Source: Bigelowiella natans CCMP2755
Taxonomy: Eukaryota; Cercozoa; Chlorarachniophyceae
Length of the DNA: 27,500 nucleotides
Assembly: GCA_000320545.1 (NCBI GenBank)
Contig: ADNK01001068.1
Location: 1 to 27,500, forward strand
Direction: 5' to 3'
In this document: positions 19,957 to 27,500 of the stretch, piece by piece
How the letters are laid out: every line of letters starts with the position of its first letter
How positions within the stretch are numbered: position 1 is the first letter of the stretch
Notes under the pieces: model-generated
Told to the model about the DNA's origin: nothing
Seen by the model: the letters and a program-made list of their open reading frames with translations, nothing else
The model's database searches: none
Program-made: the position numbers and the translations under genes

Positions 19957-20967
19957 ATCTGACATTATGCTTTGTTGCTCTGTCACCAGAATATCTGCTT
20001 CTAATAAGTAGAAGTTGAAGGTGCATTTTTGGCACGTCGTTTGTGTACACGGATGCTTGTGACACGGGATTCGTGCGGAATCCTCATCGTATTTCGTGTA
20101 AAATCCCGAAAGGAACAGCAGCTCATTAGATTTCGAAATAATCACGCATATTTTTTAAGATACGTGCATGTATACTAATGGTCAGTAATATTTCAGCAAA
20201 GCGATAGACACACCTGTCGAACACGAAAAGATGTACATGTGTGCACGCACGCGTTAAAAACTAGAATGAGATTCCACGGCGTTGCACTTTGAATAAAGTT
20301 TCCGCTGCTGCTACACGGCGCAGTAGATGCTACGCAGATAGGCTACTACCACCAATGCCAGCAACGATACGCGACGTACACATATGCGTCATGTGTAGAC
20401 ATGAATCGCATACACAAACACAACTCACATGACATGCTAGCATGCTAGCATACACTACTAGACTAGTGCAGGACCTAGATGATCTCCGAGAGCACATCTA
20501 GACATCTTTGCATTGATCTCTAGATCTCTAGATCTCCAAATTCATACACTTACACGTGTATGCACTACTAGACTAAAGTAAAAGAGTCACGGACCGCTGC
20601 GCACACTGGACGACATCGAAGACAGAATGCAGATGCTTTCAAATGCATGAAACGATATGTAATAGACGAAATAAACAGATGCAATCTAAGCGCTTGTGTA
20701 GCCGCTGCCTTTGCATAGCTACATTAGGATGACCATTGAAAAGATTTAATCACTTCATTACGTCCATCTCATATATATACTAGTATAGCTAGATAGCGCG
20801 CGTGCGCGGCACCACGGCATGCGAAACAGCATTAATTAATGAAGATGATAATTCTAATGGAAATCTAAATAATAACTCGCCGCGCAACTTTAGATGCGAT
20901 GCTCTCTATACTCCTGCTGTGGTTTAGAATTTGTGTGGCTCCACCACGTGCAAGCTTTACATGGACT
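19957..20967. repeat. Repeat-rich spacer with ATGCTAGC and AGATCTCT motifs; dispersed repeat copy 3 (inverted)
   Basis: No coding signal. It contains ACATGCTAGCATGCTAGCAT at about 20432-20451 and a local direct repeat built on TCTCTAGATC at about 20515-20536. The minus strand of about 20711-20770 matches copies 1 and 2 over the core TTCAATGGTCATCCTNATGTAGCT. Polyadenylation regions of the two convergent flanking genes should lie at its edges. Confidence 0.6.
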
Positions 20968-22828
20968 TTATACTTCTGGCTCTTCCATTGCAGTCTCATC
21001 ATCACCCCCAGCGATAATCTCCTCAAGCCCCCCCCCCTTGTTCTCAGCGCCATCACCAGCGTTCTGCTCTGCAGCCTCAGACTTCTCTTCAACTACGGAG
21101 CCGTCACCGTCTAATTCGCCGAAATCGTTGTAATGACCAGCTGGGGCGAGATTGAAGGAGTTTTTGTTGTAGCCATCACGAAGAAGTACGTACTTGTTAT
21201 GCACATCTTGAAAGCGCTTTCTCAGCCTAACAAGGTAGTACACCAGCGCCACAGCGATGATGAGAGCGATAATGATCCCAGCAGCCATGAGACCGATGAC
21301 AGTGGCAGAGAACTTCATATGACACTGCGTTTCCTCCGCATCTTTGCTTCCGAGGCATGCAACCTTTCGATACCTACCAGGAAGAACGATGTTAACATGC
21401 AAATAAGCATACCATCGAGCGCTGATGATCACATATCTGAGCAGAGAGAAGAACCTTCAACTAGACATCGCTGCTACAACGTGCAGAAATGTCCGGCACG
21501 GTTCAGGTGCGACGTATATCATAGGTGCTAAGCATTCTCCAGACATCTCTCCTACAAAATTACCATGTGACAGTCTTCTTTCCGTTGTGGCAGCTGGAAT
21601 ACGCTGCTTCAAAGTCTCCCTCGCTGCAGATTGGGCACGCAAACTTGGAGGCCATCTCGAACACGGCGCCGTGGCAGCTGACGTTGGAGCTGAACGAGGA
21701 ATTCGCCGCGTTGAGATGCGTCACTGTGCTGTAGATGTCCTCAGCGTCCAGATCGCACACGACTTGTACCTGCGCGCTCCACCGCATCTGACCAGGCTGC
21801 GCTGTATCCCCACTTCCTGCAGCTTCTCCGCAGACATCGCCACGCGCCAGCGAGAGGATAAGGCCACCCCCCCTCGACGGATTAGGAGATGCAGCAGCCA
21901 TGGCATCATCCACCTTCATCGGGGAAAGAGACAGCTCGCTCCCTGCGCTAAAGTAGGTGTATTCTGGGAGGACGCTGCAATTTTGACCCGCCAGCCCAGC
22001 GGCCCTCACCTCCGTATTCGCAATCTGCTCGTTCTCAACCACCTTCTCCGTGATGAGCGACCCTCCAGTTCGTGCCACCCCCCACCTCCTCGACAGCGCA
22101 AAGGCGAAGGTGCGCCCCCCCAGGTCGATCTCGACACCCATCGATGAATTGGCGTGCTTGGAGTGCGGGCTTCCGAAGGCAACAAGAAGGCTCGAGATGT
22201 TGTACTGGCGGCCGGTCGTTGTCGACGATGGTGCCGCTGCTGCCGTGGAAGAAGTATCTAGGATGTCTAACGGGGTGCAGTGGGTTGACCCCGCCGCACT
22301 CGTCGTACCCTCTCCACACGCTAAGCATGTTGTTGTTGAGGCTGCATAGGTGTTGGCAGGGCAAGGTGTGCAATCCGAGCCATCATTTGAGGTGAACCCG
22401 GGCATGCAAGGCTCACACGATTCGCGATTCTGCGATGACTGGAACCCTGCCCTGCAAGGAGCGCACGCAGTCGCCCCCCCTCCACGGACGCCGATCAAAA
22501 TTACGCGGTGAATGCGGATGATGTTGGTGCCTCTCACATTCCACAGTAGTGTGTGGGATCCTGGAGAGATGCCGCCAATTGCGACGGTATATAGGCCTGA
22601 TTCAAAGCGTGGTGAGACAGAGAAAGAGATCATCGTGTTCTGCTGGCTGGTCTGATCGTGGCTAATGATCATGTCTTTTACTTACTGCAAGCCAATTAAA
22701 TGTGTCACAACGATTCGCAATGTTCGTAATATACGCAGGTATGCGGACACATAATACATGGGCGCATGTCTATAGGCCTTTGCCACCGTATATACTGCTA
22801 CTACCGCTACTACTTACTACTACTACTT

Positions 22829-22861
<33 letters not shown>

Positions 22862-24795
22862 CAACACTGCAAGAAGGATAACTACTACGACTACTACCAC
22901 TACTATTACTACCTTGTGAGGCTGTAATCTGGCCTTTAGGAACACCGTCGACGAAGAAGTCGAAGCTGTCCTTGGTGGGGTCGTATCCCATGCCCGTGTT
23001 GATAGCTTCATACGTGAAGTTGACTGCCCCATCTTGGAAGAAGGTGCTGTCTAAAGTTAGCTGCATGGCGGGTGCGCGATTCTCGTACCTAAGCATCAGT
23101 TTACATAAGGGGAAGAAGGAGGAGGAGGAGGAGAAGAAGAAGAAGAAGAAGAACGGAGAAGGAGGAGGAGGAGGAGGAGGAAGCCGGGGTTTTAATTCTG
23201 CAGACAGTTGTGAAGGCAATGTATGATTTTCGTATTTACGTAGGAAAAACATACGCGTCGGTGGGCCCCCCAGCATAAGCATAGTCCTCGTGCAGCACCC
23301 AGCCATTGCTCGAAAATCCCTGTGGCCACTTGTAAAAGTATTCATAGTAGACCTCCTCGATCGACTCGGAACCACGCTCGCAGGTTGCGCAACCGGACTC
23401 GCTCTGCAACCCCTGAGGGAGGTAGCGTCCAGGCCCACACTCATGACAGACATTGCTGGCATCTTTGTACATGCCCGGTTGGCACGGCTCGCAATCCACG
23501 GAGACTTCAAGCGATGGGAGCGACACGCCTGTCGTTTCATTGCAGATGTGTGGGAGAGTCCAGTTATAGAACAGATCTCGCCTGTTGAGCGCAGTGTTGC
23601 ATTCGGTGTAGTTTTTGGAGTAGTCCTCCACCACGCACGGTAGACGCACTTTGCAGGCGTCGCGATGCACCGCCCCTGGGAATGAGTATGTGTTGGGTGG
23701 ACAAGGCACGCATTGCCCATAATGCTCGTCGCTAGCATATTCGTTGGCGGCGCAGGTGACGCAAGCGGCGGATCCAGGGACGCTTGACGTGCCTTGAGGA
23801 CATTTGGTACAACCAAGCTCTGCAAAATCTGTGCCTGCTACCTCGATGATCTCCAGCTTCGCTCGGTCATCGCCATAGTCGCCGTACCAGTTCTTCCAGT
23901 AAAACCACTCCAGGACGTGTGAGCCGGCGGGCAGGGGGAAGACCCGCTTCTTCCACGTGGGCTGATTGGACTGAAACCCCATCTTGATTATCGAATTTAT
24001 CGTGAACTCTAGGCCGTCTCGGCCTTGCTCTGCCTCTACTTGGTACCGGAAAGACACGTAGCCCGGCTTCTTCAGTACTACGACCAACCGCAGCGCACTC
24101 ATGATATTGTGTTTATTGTTGTTGTCTCCTGAGTAAATAATTGTGCCGTTCTCATCGGGTTTCCATTGGTGGCAGCCATTCGCTCTGAGGACCCAGTGAT
24201 ATCCCCTCCTTCCTATGCACCATGTCTCTAGAGCTGCAGGCCATTTCTCTAGTTTCCAACCGTTCCTTTCCCCAGAGATTTCAAATCCCCCTCCGAGAGA
24301 ATATTCACCGGCAGCGCAAAGCTGGCATTCAGGGTCCTGAGATTACATCACATATGAAAGTGGAAATTGAAATAGACACGAAACGTGTGGATAATCGTTT
24401 GAGAAGGGAAACGGCACATTGATGCAATCTACTCTCACTTGAATTGTTCAATACGGCTGCCGCTCCGAAGAGGGAGACCTCTATATTCTCCATCTTGCCA
24501 ATTTTTAACTCTTTCTCGATGATATATTTGTTGAGTTTACCCCAGTGGAGTTGGTAGAAAGAATAGACCCAGCAGGGCAAGATATTTGACAAGAAATCTT
24601 TCGCGGAGGTGGAAGCACTAGGGAAGAGTTAAAATCACAGCGTTCGGAGTTTTGATAGTGGTATACATTCCTAGACCCTCCATGTTCCGGACACTCCCCA
24701 AATCCGGACACTATGTCAGAGGTGTTGCACGTCCTCGCGCTCACGAATGGTGAGAGGAAGAGTGGAAGGACGCGAAGGATGCGAATGGCAGCCAT
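20968..24795 (-). CDS. ELAPOR: ELAPOR (EIG121/KIAA1324) family type I transmembrane receptor-like protein
   Basis: Model, 1009 aa: exons 24795-24541, 24336-23255, 23088-22913, 22674-21564 and 21373-20968, in phase throughout. Signal peptide 1-20 (IRILRVLPLFLSPFVSA); then Cys-rich modules with repeated C-x2-C-P-x-N-T-Y/G-T motifs (CVPCPPNTYSFPG, CEPCQPGMYKDASNVC, CTPCPANTYAA). Family hallmarks: LCAAGEYSLGGGFE, GTIIYSGDNN, the YFYKWPQGFSS block, FACPICSEGDFEAAYSSC near the end of the ectodomain with KKTVTW crossing the last junction, many N-glycosylation sites, a membrane helix at about 898-922, and an acidic tail of about 85 residues with YVLL. The region before the CPICS block corresponds to the MRH (mannose-6-phosphate-receptor-homology) domain of the family. 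Length equals animal ELAPOR1/2 (about 1010). Known: the animal proteins sit in the trans-Golgi and endolysosomes and affect vesicle maturation and autophagy. The upstream in-frame Met at 24870 is a less likely start. Confidence 0.93.
22804..22911. repeat. (TAC)n/(TAG)n inverted trinucleotide arrays
   Basis: TAC-type units at about 22800-22826, then (TAG)n at about 22828-22860, then more TAC-type units at about 22881-22911. The TAG and TAC runs are reverse complements in part and could fold back. They lie in the ELAPOR intron between exons 3 and 4, and the last units reach its donor. Confidence 0.85.
23113..23182. repeat. (GAA)n/(GGA)n purine array
   Basis: A GAA/GGA-rich run in the ELAPOR intron between exons 2 and 3. 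On the coding strand it is a long pyrimidine tract about 30-90 bases upstream of the acceptor. Confidence 0.9.
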
Positions 24796-26070
24796 TGCTT
24801 TCCAGATGTGCTTGATCTGGAGTTCGCATACACAACATTCTGATGCTGCGACAACCCTCGTAACTCCCATATATCATTGTCGCATCGATAAAACGCAAGG
24901 GACTACAGTGATTTGATACTGAAGACCGCTGTTCTACGAGTCGTAGGCCGATTTATGGAAGCTTTGGTGCTCTCCCGGATAGTCGTAGAGAAGAATTCGA
25001 TTGGACTTCGTTATTCTGAAACTTTTCTTCGTTGTGCTCGAATGTGCTGGGGAAAGCTGCATGCCCACGTCCCGTTCTACAACAACGTTGTGACAGGGCG
25101 AGAGGTGAAACTCAATTATGAACACGAGATGTATTCAATTTCAATGTACTTGAGATTAAGTGAACCAATATCGCAATGAACGTTGTTTATAAGATTCAAG
25201 CCCAGCTTGGAGTGTCTCAGAAAGTAATGAGGCCGGAGCAGCGCCATGATTTGTAACAATGCCCATGCCTCCGTTCTTGTACGACCCGAATACCTTGCCG
25301 CTTCAGCCCTTCAGACAAGGGAAGTCGAGTTTGGGGTAGATTCTAGTGGTAGCCCCCAATCACAAGCACTAAGCAAGACAAACTCTGATAATCTATCGTC
25401 TTTATGACTCCAGCAGGAAGATAATTCATCACGTACTAACGAAAACTAAAGGAAGCACGAACAGATTATCATGTTCTATTTTTTAAGATGATTGGATCTA
25501 TAAAAGACAAAAATCAATTGTGAAGATTCAGAATTTAAATCTGTAGGTGGACTCGAAATCTTCTGTAAATGTCCTGCTCCTACATCCCGGCGAGAATTAG
25601 GCTGAAAATCAAAAAGAGACCAACCCTATAAGTTTTAATGTTACCTCTGGAGTGTAGATATTTTCTTAGCAAATGATTGTTGTGTGGCTTTTCACAAAAC
25701 TATGATCATCGCTAGGATGATGTAAGTGAAATCTCTACATGATGCTAATAGTACATAGTGTAACACCATTCAGTACCAGTGGTCATCAATTATGCACCAT
25801 ACACCCTGTCTTAAAGTTTACACCGTTGTGCAAGGTTCGCTGCGGACATGGATGGGTTCAGTAGGTGCGCACGATTGAATGGCCTTATCGCATGTCAGCC
25901 TACTAGCTGTGCCTCCGCGCAAAACAGTGCAACGCTTCTGCTGATTTCAACAAATCATTTGTCGAATGCATTTCCTTCATTCGTCCTCATCCAAAAATGC
26001 AGAATTCATGCGCATGTGTCCGAAGCTCGAATTAATTAAGCTTTGTGCATTTGCAACTAGATTTCAATCA
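24796..26070. other. Intergenic region between aspartoacylase-like and ELAPOR genes
   Basis: It holds the upstream region of the ELAPOR gene and the downstream region of the aspartoacylase-like gene. The plus-strand frame at 24913-25179 has no recognisable motif or splice context. From about 25180 to 26070 no coding signal, RNA gene or repeat was seen. Confidence 0.5.
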
Positions 26071-27421
26071 TCATTGTGCTGCTATCGACTGTTGTTCTGC
26101 TTCAGAGACACTTTTTGCCAACCAAACAACTGGTTTTCCGTGAACAAACAACTTTTGGATCTTGGGAAAAAGAAGATAAGAATCAAATGGTCTCGAGATA
26201 GGAACTACAGAGCTCGCTGAGTCACTGTTTTCCCCGTAGCTGCCATTATCTTTGCCGCCGAGGTGACAATATCCGATTGGAGATCCGGCTGAAACGAGCT
26301 GAAAATTGTATGACCCTGCTATCTCACCATCAATAGAGGCCCAATCAAAACCACATTCGTCTAGGAGAATAGCTTCTTCTAGCACAAATTGCTTAAGTGA
26401 CCGCCTAGGCGGTGATGAGGACGACAGAGTGTTCTGGTCTTTTTCGACAGCAGTGGATATAGTGTGTTTAATGTCGACATCGACTTCGCTGGGACAATAA
26501 TTTTCTTCTTCCAACTCCAAGTTAATCTCATCCCTGAGCACTGTGAGTATATCATTTTTAATTGCATTTAGACGGCTCAAGTCGAGAGCCTGGCCCGTTT
26601 CGATGCATATTCCAATTCCGCCATGCATCCCGACGAACTCATCCGTTGCAACTACCTGGTGGATAAGGATGAAAACAGGTGCAACGCAAAGACGGAGAAA
26701 TTAAAGAAACGACGTCACGATGAAAGTTAAGATAGCAATTGTCCGGTCTAGCGGTTGATGTGGAACTTGTTTGCATACACCTCGTGCTCTTTCATATGCA
26801 CATTGCAATCATTTACCTGCCCCCCACCAAGCGTGTATTTTGGATCCAAGAGGACATGCGTAACGCAGCTGAATGAATTCAGAATACCTGTAATTTTCCA
26901 CATGAAGACACGTATGTGTGTACATGTGCGAACGTGTGGAAGTATTAGCACTGACGATAGTGCTCGTTCGCGATGTTCCCCGCGATCCTCGCAAAGCAAG
27001 GGCCCGGCTTATTCGTAGCATGTATGTCAATCAGTAGGTCAGTCTTGCTTAGAATTGGTGCAAGGAATCGTGCCCTTTCCTCCTCGTATGAGGTCGCCGA
27101 CGAGGACGAAGATGATGTCCTAAAGGAAACGCCCGTTCCGCCAAGATTCTTCTCACTAAAACTGCGATTCAGATCTGTGTTCACCCCTGTTGAGCGATGT
27201 CCAGTAGCAACAGCTTCTGGGTTGCCAATAGCCAGATTTAGATTCCCTGTCATCTCATGTAATGCGCCTTGGCCTGTGCATCAAAATACACTGTGCATTG
27301 AGATGATGTAATGGTGCTTCAGGGCTATATTACCTTGCAAAGATTCTAGGCGATCAACGAGCCATTTCACTAACTCTATACCAAGTAGCTCATTTCCATG
27401 AACTCCCCCCATCACTGTGAC
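26071..27421 (-). CDS. Aspartoacylase / succinylglutamate desuccinylase (AspA/AstE) family zinc hydrolase, 5' end outside the window
   Basis: Four exons: 27421-27334, 27273-26956, 26887-26817 and 26655-26071; 353 residues seen, all junctions in phase. Family: M14-like zinc enzymes that cleave N-acyl amino acids such as N-acetylaspartate. Seen: the zinc motif GGVHGNELLG (His and Glu ligands), GNPEAVATGHRS and NTDLNRSF (substrate Arg and Asn-Arg block), DLLIDIHAT (third ligand His), and GGIGICIETGQ (catalytic Glu region). The C-terminal domain runs to the stop with IDGEIAG, SYLLFPKIQ and VWLAK, as in aspartoacylase. A Ser-rich loop of about 25 residues follows DLNRSF, and the C-terminal domain has a longer linker than usual. 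Only about 10-20 residues before the zinc motif should be missing, encoded by an exon past 27421. Exact acyl substrate cannot be told. Confidence 0.85.
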
Positions 27422-27500
27422 CTAAGCATAGTCAGCAAGGAGCTCTTTAGTCCTCAGTGTCTACGAAGAGAATGCAAAGAGACAACGAAGGACAGACTTC

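Noticed and set aside
21425-22147. 240-codon plus-strand frame
   Set aside because: It is antisense to ELAPOR exon 4, which has clear family motifs on the minus strand. The plus reading is His/Arg-rich and unlike a real protein.
22770-23825. 351-codon minus-strand frame
   Set aside because: Its left part is true ELAPOR exon 3, but the rest reads through an intron array and continues in a wrong frame over exon 2.
24913-25179. 88-codon plus-strand frame upstream of ELAPOR
   Set aside because: No recognised motif, no splice context, and it lies in the likely promoter region of ELAPOR.
1-27500. tRNA, rRNA, CRISPR array or autonomous transposon
   Set aside because: I looked for tRNA B-box-like GGTTCGA motifs, regular spacer repeats, and reverse transcriptase or transposase motifs. 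The few GGTTCGA-like hits lie in coding sequence or lack a cloverleaf, and no mobile-element enzyme was seen.

Overview
This is nuclear DNA of a eukaryote, most likely a unicellular protist or alga. Genes lie on both strands without operons, coding regions are cut by GT-AG introns, and introns and intergenic DNA are full of simple repeats. Coding frames read with the standard code. I cannot fix the lineage. There is no rRNA or tRNA gene, CRISPR array, or clear bacterial or viral block.

Layout, left to right. (1) 195-2521, plus: an 11-exon model whose C-terminal membrane segment resembles the KAR5/Brambleberry/GEX1 nuclear-fusion family. (2) 3242-4435, minus: mitochondrial ATP synthase subunit b, 3 exons. 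(3) 5625-6284, plus: mitochondrial ribosomal protein uS17, 2 exons. (4) 7104-10745, minus: a 13-exon gene for an acidic, probably nuclear or nucleolar protein of unknown family. (5) 13408-14977, minus: a putatively secreted protein with two RidA-like domains around an EF-hand-like loop. (6) 16514-17959, minus: an intronless DNAJC1/ERdj1-type J-protein with two SANT domains. (7) 19089-19956, plus: a Ser-rich coiled-coil protein. (8) 20968-24795, minus: a complete ELAPOR (EIG121)-family receptor of about 1009 residues. (9) 26071 to past the right edge, minus: an aspartoacylase/AstE-type zinc hydrolase missing only its N-terminal end.

The exon models were built by hand from GT-AG sites, reading phase and family resemblance. 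All chosen junctions keep frame. ATP synthase b, uS17m, ELAPOR and aspartoacylase are supported by family resemblance that crosses the splice junctions. The KAR5-like and 13-exon models rest mostly on phase and are more tentative.

The genes do not form one pathway. Several encode secretory-pathway or membrane proteins (DNAJC1-like, ELAPOR, RidA-like, KAR5-like). ATP synthase b and uS17m are nuclear-encoded mitochondrial proteins arranged head to head. Intergenic stretches at about 2.5-3.2, 12.6-13.4 and 20.2-20.9 kb share diverged copies of one dispersed repeat. The points most worth a second look are the KAR5-like karyogamy candidate, the secreted double-RidA protein, the ELAPOR homologue, the unidentified 13-exon protein and the repeat family.
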